Below, one piece after another: positions 8,484 through 15,584 of a DNA stretch of 31,013 nt; position 1 is the first letter of the stretch; every line of letters begins with the position of its first letter. This stretch comes from Candidatus Magasanikiibacteriota bacterium (lineage in GTDB: Bacteria; Patescibacteriota; Patescibacteriia; Magasanikbacterales; UBA10003). Where the stretch lies: the NCBI GenBank assembly GCA_003514455.1, contig DOQH01000037.1, forward strand, positions 1 to 31,013, written 5' to 3'. The notes below the pieces were generated by a model. It made no database searches and had not been told where the DNA came from. It saw only the letters and a list, made by a program, of their open reading frames with translations. Made by a program: the position numbers and the translations under genes.

Positions 8484-9939
8484 AAAAACCCAAATAACGC
8501 CCCAACATCAGCCGCGTTTGCGCGTCAATGGCCGGTATGGAGCCGAAAATAATTAAAGTGACGGGAAGAAAAATCCACTGCAAAATCATAATCGGATAAT
8601 TCCACGGTTTGGACTTTGGCGGCTTTGGCAAAAGCAACACATTGAAAATCGCTGAAAACAAAATTCCGGCCATTGCCAAATTCATTAAAAACTCCAAAGT
8701 AAAAGGCGTATTTTGATAAAACGCCGAGCTACGCACCGCTTCGGGCGCCAGATACAATGGCAAACGGCCTAAAATGAAAATTAAAATCGGCGCGGAAGCC
8801 CAAGAATACATGCCCTCGCCCAAATTCCAAAGATATTTGATTTTTTTCGCCCACGGAATGTGCTTGTGCCGCATAAAATGCCACACCATAAAAGGAAAAT
8901 GCTCCACTCCCCAAGCCCACCGCCTCTGCTGTTTGTATACATTTTTAACACTGTCCCAAAAATGTTCTCCCTCGGCCGTATTCATGGAAACCGGCAAATA
9001 TATAGGCACAACGCGATAATCCCCGCTATAACGCAAAAAACATTGCAAAAAAATGCGCGAGTCCTCTGTCACGATATTTTTCTGCCAAAAACCCACATCG
9101 GTCAACGCTCGAAAAGACATGCTGTGCGAAGAAAAAGTAAAAAGCCGGTCCGGCCGCTCCAATTCAGTCATAATCCAAAAAGTCGTGCCAAAAGCAGTCA
9201 CGCGCAACAAAGGATTACTCTGCCAAATGTTATTGTTGTAAAGTGCCACCGGCTGGTACGAAGCGTGCATTGGTTTTGGTTCAGTGCAATAAAGATAGGT
9301 TAGATAGGCAAAATATTGCGGATGCACGCGCGTGTCAATGTCAAAACTGGAAACAACAATATCATCATAAGGAATTTTCTCTGTGTCAATCATTTTTTGA
9401 ACCAAGTGTCCGGCATAATTCAAATTTGACCCCTTGCCTTTTATTTCGCCAACCATGCCATCGGGGTGGACTGTGACAATAAATTTTTTAAATTTATCGC
9501 CAAATTGATTTTTAATCTTTTCGGCAATATTTAAAAATCTTTCTTTGCCGCCGCGCTCTTCACCGCACAAAACCACGATAAATTTATCCAAAGGATATTT
9601 GGCTTCGTTTAAGGCCTTAAAAGTGCCCTCAATCACATTAAATGGTTCGTTGGCGGTTGGCAAAAAAATCAAATGATATTTGTCTTTCCATGTTGGAACT
9701 TCTTTTTCCAATTTGGCCAACCAATCAATTTTCTTGGTGCGATTCAAGCGAAAACCGGAAATAAAAAGGTAAAAAATAAAATAACTGACGCGGAACAGCC
9801 AATACAAATCAAACACAATTACAAAATACATCAGCCACACCGGTTTTACAAAAGACAAAACTACGGACATTATCAAAGTCGTCCAGACCATAAAGCCCGG
9901 AATGATTTCCAAAAAACGATATTTTAAATAGTCGGACAT
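8458..9939 (-). CDS. Membrane glycosyltransferase, GT2 family
   Basis: A polytopic GT-A family 2 enzyme of 493 residues. Two or three membrane helices lie at the N-terminus (about residues 13-63). The cytosolic catalytic domain (about 85-345) has LIFLPTANEPFNVIEGT, a DxD-like metal site in SSFDIDTRVHP (about residue 203), the acceptor-binding TEDSRIFLQC and the QxxRW motif as QQRRWAWG (about residue 338). Three or four more helices follow. This layout resembles cellulose-synthase-like processive enzymes, so export or polymerisation of a surface glycan is likely; the sugar is unknown. It overlaps the TsaB-like gene upstream by 16 nt and the DUF4012 gene downstream by 26 nt. Confidence 0.9.
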   Translation of the reverse strand: MSDYLKYRFLEIIPGFMVWTTLIMSVVLSFVKPVWLMYFVIVFDLYWLFRVSYFIFYLFISGFRLNRTKKIDWLAKLEKEVPTWKDKYHLIFLPTANEPFNVIEGTFKALNEAKYPLDKFIVVLCGEERGGKERFLNIAEKIKNQFGDKFKKFIVTVHPDGMVGEIKGKGSNLNYAGHLVQKMIDTEKIPYDDIVVSSFDIDTRVHPQYFAYLTYLYCTEPKPMHASYQPVALYNNNIWQSNPLLRVTAFGTTFWIMTELERPDRLFTFSSHSMSFRALTDVGFWQKNIVTEDSRIFLQCFLRYSGDYRVVPIYLPVSMNTAEGEHFWDSVKNVYKQQRRWAWGVEHFPFMVWHFMRHKHIPWAKKIKYLWNLGEGMYSWASAPILIFILGRLPLYLAPEAVRSSAFYQNTPFTLEFLMNLAMAGILFSAIFNVLLLPKPPKSKPWNYPIMILQWIFLPVTLIIFGSIPAIDAQTRLMLGRYLGFYVSKKKTD

Positions 9940-10343
9940 GTAATGTTGGGCTCGCCGTTATAAATCGGTTTTATAAATTTTTCCTTTTTCGACGCTCGAA
10001 AATATTTTTCCATTGTTTGAATGATTTTTTGCCAATCATCGCCGTATTTTCTTTTGTCCACTCCTAACGCAGGAATTTTTTCCACCAAACAAATCGTGTT
10101 TAAAATTGCCGCGGCTTGACGAGTGCCTGAAAAACTTCCGTTGCCTTCCAACAAAACCAGACCTGATAAATCTTTTAATTTGATTTTTGCCTGCTTTAAA
10201 AAATTATCCAAACAAGCCAGAATGTTCAAATGCCGCCCGGGTAATTTTGGCCAAATTTTTTTCTTCAATTCACCGCTGCGCCAAAGGACTATGGTCAATT
10301 TTTCAAAATCAGTAATATCAATGATTAAAAACAATCCTGGCAT
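9924..10343 (-). CDS. TsaB-like protein, short form
   Basis: A 139-residue protein resembling the N-terminal lobe of TsaB (YeaZ), the non-catalytic partner of TsaD in making the t6A base of tRNA. The start LFLIIDITDF corresponds to the family ILAIDTS strand. LSGLVLLEGNGSFSGTRQ corresponds to the usual GPGSFTGxR loop (here GNGSFSG), followed by VEKIPALGVDK. Typical TsaB has about 220 residues; the C-terminal lobe is missing here and the sequence ends without a frameshift remnant. TsaB relies on its N-terminal half for TsaD contact, so the short protein may still work, but it could also be a diverged ASKHA paralogue. It overlaps the GT2 start by 16 nt. Confidence 0.65.
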   Translation of the reverse strand: MPGLFLIIDITDFEKLTIVLWRSGELKKKIWPKLPGRHLNILACLDNFLKQAKIKLKDLSGLVLLEGNGSFSGTRQAAAILNTICLVEKIPALGVDKRKYGDDWQKIIQTMEKYFRASKKEKFIKPIYNGEPNITCPTI

Positions 10344-10344
10344 A

Positions 10345-10965
10345 TTACTTTTTCAAACTATATGGAGTTGGTAAATTATCCACTGCCACAATATGTTTGT
10401 TTTCAAAAATAGCCGATAAAAATTTGTCAGCCACATCGCGGCGATACAAAAATTCCTTTGGCGTCATCATTGTGTAGCGCACCTCGCCGCCAAAATCATC
10501 TTCAAACACGCGAACCAATTTGCCCAAATCCTTTTTTGCCAAATTACCAACAATCAATAAATCAGTTGGTGCGTCAGGCAAATTTACAAAACGACCTGCC
10601 AAAACCAAAAAATCAATATGCCCGATTTTTTTCACTGTTTCAATCAATTGCCTCTCTCCCCAAAATTGCGCCTTTAACATCAGCGCCTGCAATTCAAGAT
10701 TGATAATGCCCTGCGGATTCAGACAATAATATTTTCTTTTGTTGCCTGCCTTGACCTTGACGCATTTTTCAGCCACAGATTCATCGGCCTCGCCCGGAAT
10801 AATAATTTGAGCCTCTAACAAATGCCCCAATTCGCGACGCACGGAATTAATCTGAGCGTCCACAAGCCGCGTCAGCTCACGGACAAAGAATTTTTGCTTT
10901 GGCTGATTAAAAAAAAGGCGCAAAAGCTTAAGACGGGTCTTTGAACCAAAAAGGTATTCGAGCAT
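10345..10965 (-). CDS. Winged-helix regulator with nucleotidyltransferase-like domain
   Basis: A 206-residue putative DNA-binding regulator. Residues 1-75 are a winged helix typical of ArsR/TrmB-like proteins: MLEYLFGSKTRLKLLRLFF, FVRELTRLVDAQINSVRREL, HLLEAQIIIPGE. The C-terminal part has the shape of a minimal nucleotidyltransferase (HTH-MNT layout): IDFLVLAGRFV, then APTDLLIVGN where active enzymes have SDIDLLI, then VRYTMMTPKEFLYRRDVADKFL. The metal-binding Asp pair is degraded, so this domain is probably not catalytic. It is the first gene of the envelope operon and diverges from the plus-strand membrane protein gene, a position where it could regulate both. Its target is not known. Confidence 0.75.
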   Translation of the reverse strand: MLEYLFGSKTRLKLLRLFFNQPKQKFFVRELTRLVDAQINSVRRELGHLLEAQIIIPGEADESVAEKCVKVKAGNKRKYYCLNPQGIINLELQALMLKAQFWGERQLIETVKKIGHIDFLVLAGRFVNLPDAPTDLLIVGNLAKKDLGKLVRVFEDDFGGEVRYTMMTPKEFLYRRDVADKFLSAIFENKHIVAVDNLPTPYSLKK

Positions 10966-10990
10966 AAATAAGATTAAAATTAATATTGAT

Positions 10991-11019
10991 TTGATAACAC
11001 ACTCTTCTTATAGTATAAT
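10991..11019 (+). promoter_or_regulatory. Sigma-70-type promoter for the large membrane protein gene
   Basis: TTGATA at 10991-10996, a 17-nt spacer, then TATAAT at 11014-11019. The expected RNA start near 11026 leaves a leader of about 115 nt before the ATG at 11143. The leader holds the hairpin at 11072-11099. Confidence 0.8.
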
Positions 11020-11071
11020 TTATGCAGGGTGCGCAGTCAAACGCACAGCATTATTATCAAGTGAAGCGAGA

Positions 11072-11099
11072 GAAATGAAAAACCGTAGTTTTTCATTTC
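11072..11099 (+). promoter_or_regulatory. Perfect 12-bp hairpin in the 5' leader
   Basis: GAAATGAAAAAC (11072-11083), loop CGTA, GTTTTTCATTTC (11088-11099). A perfect 12-bp stem with a 4-nt loop lies in the middle of the leader and about 43 nt before the ATG. It is AT-rich and not followed by a T-run, so it is not a normal terminator. It could be an operator dyad or a dispersed palindromic repeat. Confidence 0.7.
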
Positions 11100-11142
11100 C
11101 GAGTGAGCGCAGATAAAATACCCCGCGGGTTCATTTTTGTAT

Positions 11143-13425
11143 ATGCCGATCAATTCCACCGGACTAAATACATTTCTCGTGCAATCACCTCTCAAAGACC
11201 GCTCGCGCGTACTTTTGTCTTTAGCTCCGTTGCCAAAACATAATCTGCCAATGAGCCGCCTTTTTGTCATGGTGGAGCATCCTCCAATGCCCCATCTTAA
11301 AGAAGTGCTACCGATTCTTATCAACCAAATGCTTCGGCATTATGAAGAAGAAGTGAAAGATAATCCGGAAAACGCTTTTGAACACAATTTGGAATGGGCC
11401 AATCGCCTGATCAATCAAATGCTAAAGCCGAACGAGCTGAATGAATTGAATTTCATTTTTGGAGGCATAAAAAATAATCAATTACAGTTTGCTTATAACG
11501 GTAAAATTAACGGCTATATTATTTTTAAAGAAGGAGAAAAATATCGACACCTTGATTTAATAAAAACCTATGGCGATAAGCAAAAAGAAACCGGACCCTT
11601 TTTTTCCAATTTGATTTCCGGTGACTTGAGTCCTGACAATTTGGTGATATTTTGTACCGCCCCTGTTTTTGATTTCCTAACAATTGATCGTTTGGAAAAA
11701 ATAATACTGTCGCGCCCAATGGAAGATGCCTGCCGCTACTTGGAAAAAACATTAAACCAAATAGAAAATCAACTTTCTTTTGGCGGATTGATTATCAATT
11801 TGTTAACTCCAACTGCACAAAGACAGATTCAAATTGCCTCCTCTGTTAAAATTACACCGGATAATTCCATTCGCCGATTGGTGCGCAAAGAAAGAGAAAC
11901 GGAAAATATTTTGTCTCCATCTTTGTTGGCGGTATTTAAGAACTTTTTTGAAAAATTCGAAAAGAAAAAAGTGCCAAATAATGAAACGGAAACAGAACCA
12001 ACTGTCCAGCCTCGATCTGATTTGGAAACAATTAAAAAAATTGCGAAAATCTATAATCGCATTACCGGCTGGCAAGGACAGGTGAAAAAAACTTGGCGAA
12101 CGACAATTAAATTTTTCAGCCGACCGGCGCGACCAACGGAAGATGCGCCTGTGGAAAAAATAATTGCCTCAAAAAAATCGGCTAAAACAACACATTCAAA
12201 AATTCAATATAAAATTGAATTGAGACAAAAATTAATAAATTTGTGGCAAGTGGGTGTTGTTACAATAAAGATGCTGATTCAAAAACTTTGGCAAATGGCA
12301 CGCGCCAGACTCTTGGCGCTTCCACCAACCCGCCGCTATTTGTTTCTCGGAGCTGTGATAATTGGTACAATTTTTGTCGTAAGTGTTGGCTTGACTTATC
12401 AACAAAACAGTAATCGTCTGGAACAAGAAAAATATAATCAATTGCTTAATAGTATTAAAGAAAAAATAGATCAAGCCGATTCCAGTATTATTTACAAAAA
12501 CGAAGAACAAGCCAAAAAATTGTTAACGGAGATTAAAAATGATTTGGCCGGATTTCCGCGAGATACCGCTAATCGACGCGAAATTCGTAATAATTTATTG
12601 GCCAACGCAGACACCATTGCCGCCAAATTGCGACATTTGGAAACAGTCGTGCCAACACTCGCGGCTGATTTAACCGTCCTTAATTTAGCTTGCCAACCAA
12701 CTGATTTAATTAGCACCAAATTATCATTTTTCTTTTTCTGCAAAAATGACGAAAACTTTTGGCAATATGATATAAAAAATAAAACGACAGTCGGGCTTAC
12801 GTCTCCCATATTGGGAGAATTAAAAAATAAATTTGTTAAAAAAGACGGCGCAATACTTTTACTCAATGGCCAAAATCGACTTACCCAATTTGATCCTACC
12901 ACCGGCTCATTTTCTTCATTGGAAGTAACATGGCCAAAAACCGATTCGGAAATAAAACTCATCGGACACTACAATACTTATCTTTACTCGCTTGATACAA
13001 AAAATAATCTAATTACCAAGCATAAAGAAAGTACAACCGGATTTACCAAGGGTTCGGCGTGGCTTAAAGAAAACGGCTCCGTGTCTGACATTACCGCCTG
13101 GACAATTGACGGATCAATTTACACAGCCAAGCCAAATGGAACCATTAACAAATTTGACGGAGGCCAATTACAAAATTTTTCTCTTATCGCATTGGATCCG
13201 CAACTAAATTCGGCTGTAAAAATTTTCAGCTCACCGGATTCGACAAATCTTTTCATTCTTGACCCCGGACAAAAACGAATGATTATTTGGAATAAAAAAA
13301 CGCAAAAATTGATTGCTCAATATACTGCCGAAGAATTTATTGATCTAAAAGATTTCAGCATTGATGAAAAAAACAAAACAATTTACTTGCTGAATGGAAT
13401 GAAAATACAAAATATCAAATACTAA
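11143..13425 (+). CDS. Large single-pass membrane protein: degenerate PPM-phosphatase-like head, C-terminal propeller-like domain
   Basis: A 760-residue protein, not a known named family. The ATG at 11143 (MPINSTGL) is preferred over a TTG two codons earlier. Residues 1-225 resemble the PPM/PP2C fold in order of elements (RSRVLLSLAPLP, helices with NPENAFEHNLEWANRLIN, LNFIFGGIKNNQLQFAYNG, ISGDLSPDNLVIFCTAPV, QLSFGGLIINL), but the metal-binding Asp/Gly motifs are not seen, suggesting a pseudo-enzyme. A basic linker follows, then a membrane helix (YLFLGAVIIGTIFVVSVGL, about residues 397-418), a short coiled coil (about 425-490) and a beta-rich repeat region to the end (for example YDIKNKTTVGL, FDGGQLQNFSLIAL), likely a propeller outside the cell. 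A sensor or scaffold across the membrane is an inference. It diverges from the HTH regulator. Confidence 0.75.
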   Translation: MPINSTGLNTFLVQSPLKDRSRVLLSLAPLPKHNLPMSRLFVMVEHPPMPHLKEVLPILINQMLRHYEEEVKDNPENAFEHNLEWANRLINQMLKPNELNELNFIFGGIKNNQLQFAYNGKINGYIIFKEGEKYRHLDLIKTYGDKQKETGPFFSNLISGDLSPDNLVIFCTAPVFDFLTIDRLEKIILSRPMEDACRYLEKTLNQIENQLSFGGLIINLLTPTAQRQIQIASSVKITPDNSIRRLVRKERETENILSPSLLAVFKNFFEKFEKKKVPNNETETEPTVQPRSDLETIKKIAKIYNRITGWQGQVKKTWRTTIKFFSRPARPTEDAPVEKIIASKKSAKTTHSKIQYKIELRQKLINLWQVGVVTIKMLIQKLWQMARARLLALPPTRRYLFLGAVIIGTIFVVSVGLTYQQNSNRLEQEKYNQLLNSIKEKIDQADSSIIYKNEEQAKKLLTEIKNDLAGFPRDTANRREIRNNLLANADTIAAKLRHLETVVPTLAADLTVLNLACQPTDLISTKLSFFFFCKNDENFWQYDIKNKTTVGLTSPILGELKNKFVKKDGAILLLNGQNRLTQFDPTTGSFSSLEVTWPKTDSEIKLIGHYNTYLYSLDTKNNLITKHKESTTGFTKGSAWLKENGSVSDITAWTIDGSIYTAKPNGTINKFDGGQLQNFSLIALDPQLNSAVKIFSSPDSTNLFILDPGQKRMIIWNKKTQKLIAQYTAEEFIDLKDFSIDEKNKTIYLLNGMKIQNIKY

Positions 13426-13426
13426 A

Positions 13427-13457
13427 AATTCCCCGCTGATTCAGCGGGGAATTTTTT
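13427..13457. terminator. Bidirectional Rho-independent terminator
   Basis: Stem AATTCCCCGCTG (13427-13438), loop ATT, CAGCGGGGAATT (13442-13453), then a T-run to 13457. On the minus strand the stem is followed by a T-run from the A-run at 13424-13428. It separates the convergent membrane protein gene and rplL and should stop transcription from both sides. Confidence 0.93.
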
Positions 13458-13463
13458 AAAACA

Positions 13464-13859
13464 TTACTTCAAAGTCACTTTGCCTCCGGCTTCAGTCACT
13501 TTCTTTTGAATGGACTCGGCTGTGGCTTTATCCACACCTTCTTTAATCATTTTGGGTGCGCCATCAACCAATCCCTTGGCATCAGCCAAACCCAAACCTG
13601 TAACTTCGCGGACAACTTTAATCACCGCGATTTTGTTGCCTCCTGTTTCAGTCAATTCCACATTGAAAGATGACTTTTCTTCTTCGGCCGGAGCGGCAGC
13701 TACGGCAGCCGCGGCTGCGACTGGCGCGGCGGCGGAAACTCCAAACTTTTCTTCCAAAACCTTTACCAATTCGGCAAGATCCAAAACAGATAATTTTTCA
13801 ATCTGCTCAACTAATGCCTTGAATTTTTCAGGCACTTCTTTTTTTTGTTCGTCAGACAT
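13464..13859 (-). CDS. rplL: Ribosomal protein L7/L12
   Basis: Stalk protein bL12, which recruits translation GTPases to the ribosome; present as several dimers on L10. It has 131 residues: the N-terminal dimerisation domain ([20 protein letters not shown]), an Ala-rich hinge (runs of [12 protein letters not shown]), and the C-terminal domain with [35 protein letters not shown] and [20 protein letters not shown]. Complete. It lies 10 nt after rplJ and is followed directly by the bidirectional terminator, so it ends the rplJ-rplL unit. Confidence 0.98.
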   Translation of the reverse strand: MSDEQKKEVPEKFKALVEQIEKLSVLDLAELVKVLEEKFGVSAAAPVAAAAAVAAAPAEEEKSSFNVELTETGGNKIAVIKVVREVTGLGLADAKGLVDGAPKMIKEGVDKATAESIQKKVTEAGGKVTLK

Positions 13860-13869
13860 ATATTTTTAA

Positions 13870-14391
13870 TTAAGCTTTAGATTTTTGATAAGCGTTAAGA
13901 ACTTGCACCAAACCGCGCAAATTACCGGCTAAAACATTGACAATTCCTGAAATCGGCGATTGCAAAGAACCAACCAATTTTGCCAGAAGTTCGGGCTTGC
14001 TTGGTAATTTGGCCAAAAAGCCGATTGCTGTTTTGTCTACAGTCTTCCCTTCCAAAATACCACCAAGGATTTTTAGGGCCTCATGTTTTTTGGCAAAATC
14101 AGCCAACATCTTGGCTGGAGCAACTTCGTCTTCCAATCCGCAAGCCATTGCATAAGAGCCATCCATGCTGTCAGGATTAAAATCCAAACCTGCATTTTTA
14201 GCAGCAATGCGGATTAATGTTTTTTTGGCCACGCCATAGGAAATTTTTTGACCCTGGCAAAGCCGACGCAATTCAGTAATATCTTTGACTTTCAAACCTT
14301 TGAAATCAGCAAAAACAGCTGACTTCATTTCCTTAAAAGTTTTGGTCAAATCAGCTACGATTTGCGTTTTTTCATCTCGTGTTTTTGGCAT
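13870..14391 (-). CDS. rplJ: Ribosomal protein L10
   Basis: uL10, the base of the ribosomal stalk, which binds 23S rRNA and L7/L12 dimers; 173 residues, normal length. Seen: VADLTKTFKEMKSAVFADFKG, VKDITELRRLCQGQKISYGV, AKKTLIRIAAKNAGLD, a central GGILEGKTVDKTAIGFLAKLPS and a C-terminal helix (GLVQVLNAYQKSK) that holds L7/L12. rplK and rplA are not adjacent, unlike in many bacteria. No Shine-Dalgarno is visible in the TTTATAT stretch before the ATG. The upstream region is an L10 leader with its own promoter, so L10 probably regulates its own synthesis. Confidence 0.98.
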   Translation of the reverse strand: MPKTRDEKTQIVADLTKTFKEMKSAVFADFKGLKVKDITELRRLCQGQKISYGVAKKTLIRIAAKNAGLDFNPDSMDGSYAMACGLEDEVAPAKMLADFAKKHEALKILGGILEGKTVDKTAIGFLAKLPSKPELLAKLVGSLQSPISGIVNVLAGNLRGLVQVLNAYQKSKA

Positions 14392-14524
14392 ATATAAACA
14401 AAAAATCTGTGTTTTACCACAGAAACTACGGTTTGCTTCGACCTTAATTTGCCTAAAATAGGCAAAATCAGCTCAAACCTCGGCAGGCAATTAAGGCCAA
14501 ATCGGCCACCTGCTGTCTATGGTT
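14392..14524 (-). ncRNA. Ribosomal L10 leader RNA
   Basis: The RNA between the rplJ promoter and ATG has the conserved blocks of the L10 leader family: GACAGCAGGTGG (minus strand of 14506-14517), CCTGCCGAGGT (14487-14477) and a 3' block with AAGGTCGAAGCAAACC. Stems seen: closing stem CCATAG (14522-14517) with CTGTGG (14422-14417); CCTTAATT (14496-14489) with AATTAAGG (14449-14442); and a local hairpin TTTGCCT/AGGCAAA near 14465-14448. The closing stem and the terminator stem cannot form together. By established knowledge of this leader, L10(L12)4 binding controls rplJL expression. Confidence 0.85.
14401..14423 (-). terminator. Attenuator terminator of the rplJ leader
   Basis: On the minus strand: stem TCTGTG (14423-14418), loop GTAAAA, CACAGA (14411-14406), then TTTTTT ending about 9 nt before the ATG of rplJ. 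It lies inside the leader, so it must act conditionally. Its 5' arm overlaps the 3' strand of the leader closing stem (CTGTGG, 14422-14417). Confidence 0.8.
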
Positions 14525-14530
14525 ATCTGT

Positions 14531-14558
14531 ATTATACAGGATATAAAAAAGGTGTCAA
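14531..14558 (-). promoter_or_regulatory. Strong consensus promoter of rplJ-rplL
   Basis: On the minus strand, TTGACA (14558-14553), a 16-nt spacer, then TATAAT (14536-14531): both boxes match consensus exactly. The expected start at about 14524 falls right at the 5' edge of the L10 leader closing stem. It lies just downstream of the 59-aa ORF. Confidence 0.93.
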
Positions 14559-14562
14559 GAAA

Positions 14563-14742
14563 TTATTTCCCCTCACGCTTATTTCCCAAAAACAATCGCC
14601 GCTTGGCTTTTTCAGCCGCTTCGGCTTGCGCTCCGCCTTTCCGCGCCATTCCGTCCAAACTTCTTAATTTGGCGTTTTGCACCTGCTCTTGCTCAAACCT
14701 AGCGCGCAATTCCTCCAATGAAATTGGTCTGCCTTCGGTCAT
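14563..14742 (-). CDS. Small hypothetical protein, 59 residues
   Basis: Not recognised. It starts MTEGRPISLEELRARFEQEQ and ends in a basic KAKRRLFLGNKREGK, with an Ala/Glu-rich helical middle (GGAQAEAAEKAK). Predicted to be mostly helical and basic, with no signal peptide or membrane helix. The ATG overlaps the UMP kinase stop as ATGA (14742-14739), the same coupling seen at other junctions of this operon, which is the main reason to believe it is a real gene. It is the last gene of the leuS unit; the rplJ promoter follows within a few bases of its stop. Nucleic acid or ribosome binding would fit the charge, but this is only a guess. Confidence 0.65.
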   Translation of the reverse strand: MTEGRPISLEELRARFEQEQVQNAKLRSLDGMARKGGAQAEAAEKAKRRLFLGNKREGK

Positions 14743-15428
14743 ATTATTTCTGTTCCTTTAAATTTCTTTCCCACAATCGCTTTTTCTACTTCCAATAAAT
14801 TTGTCCCGTCCATTACAATTACTTTTAATTTCATTTTCTCGGCCTCTTTACTGGCCACTGGATCAAACGGCCAATTGGCTCCTGGACTCCATTTATCACC
14901 CACAATTTTTCTATATCCGACCCAGGAAATTTCTTTTAATTTTTTGGCATCAGGAAATTTCTTGGGGTCTTTGTCGCAAACATAAGCTACATTGGAAAGG
15001 TTGATTACTGTTTTTGCGCCGTACAATTCCGCCAATTTAACAGCGTCATAATCAGTGGACCAGCCCGGCTTCCATCCGGAACCGACTAAAATCGGCTCTG
15101 TCCATTGTAATTTGTGAGTTGGGTCTTTCACTACCACTGAATGCGCCCACTTTCTGAAAATCGTGCGCATAAAATGGGCGTTTAGCCGCGTGGAATGTAT
15201 GCCAATCCAATCAATATCTTCCGGAGTCAATTCGCCAATACCTTTGGCAATATCCTGATACGCGCGCGCCGTGTGCCCTCCTCCGCAGACAATGATAAAT
15301 CGCGCGCCTTTTTTTACAAATTTCGAAATTAGTTTTTTAAAACCTTTGAGAAATTTTAAATTAAATCCATCTTTTGGAATAATCAAAGAACCGCCTAAAG
15401 ATAAAACAATGATTTTATTTTTTAACAT
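14739..15428 (-). CDS. pyrH: Archaeal-type UMP kinase (amino acid kinase family)
   Basis: A 229-residue amino-acid-kinase fold protein likely to phosphorylate UMP to UDP with ATP in the cytoplasm. Seen: IIVLSLGGSLIIPKDG (phosphate-binding GGS), FIIVCGGGHTARAYQDIA, DWIGIHSTRLNAHFM, WSTDYDAVKLAELYGAKTVI, NVAYVCDKDPKKFPDAKKL, and WPFDPVASKEAEKMKLKVIV. Order and spacing resemble archaeal UMP kinases more than the usual bacterial PyrH. A related kinase such as isopentenyl phosphate kinase is less likely. It starts one base after the 47-aa ORF and its TGA overlaps the 59-aa ORF. The symbol is by function; the bacterial-type frr-pyrH neighbourhood is not kept, since frr lies elsewhere in the window. 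Confidence 0.82.
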   Translation of the reverse strand: MLKNKIIVLSLGGSLIIPKDGFNLKFLKGFKKLISKFVKKGARFIIVCGGGHTARAYQDIAKGIGELTPEDIDWIGIHSTRLNAHFMRTIFRKWAHSVVVKDPTHKLQWTEPILVGSGWKPGWSTDYDAVKLAELYGAKTVINLSNVAYVCDKDPKKFPDAKKLKEISWVGYRKIVGDKWSPGANWPFDPVASKEAEKMKLKVIVMDGTNLLEVEKAIVGKKFKGTEII

Positions 15429-15429
15429 A

Positions 15430-15573
15430 CTAACAAACTCTTTTTCCTTTCAACCCCTTGCAATATTGCGCTTTTTCTTGCATTACCTCAATATTTTTTG
15501 TCACACGGAATCTACTGGGCGTGCGATAGGCCGTCTTGCCCGGAGTAGATGTTTTGCGCGAATAATTTTTCAT
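15430..15573 (-). CDS. Small basic hypothetical protein, 47 residues
   Basis: Not recognised. It reads MKNYSRKTSTPGKTAYRTPS then a short helix (VTKNIEVMQEKAQYCKG) and LKGKRVC at the end. Very basic, with two cysteines (one terminal). It lies 11 nt after xseB and its TAG is followed one base later by the UMP kinase ATG, so it fills what would otherwise be a 156-nt gap in a tight operon; this supports it being real. The Arg/Lys/Thr/Ser-rich N-terminus looks like a disordered RNA-binding tail, but there is no family match I can name. Confidence 0.6.
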   Translation of the reverse strand: MKNYSRKTSTPGKTAYRTPSRFRVTKNIEVMQEKAQYCKGLKGKRVC

Positions 15574-15584
15574 ACTAACTTTTT

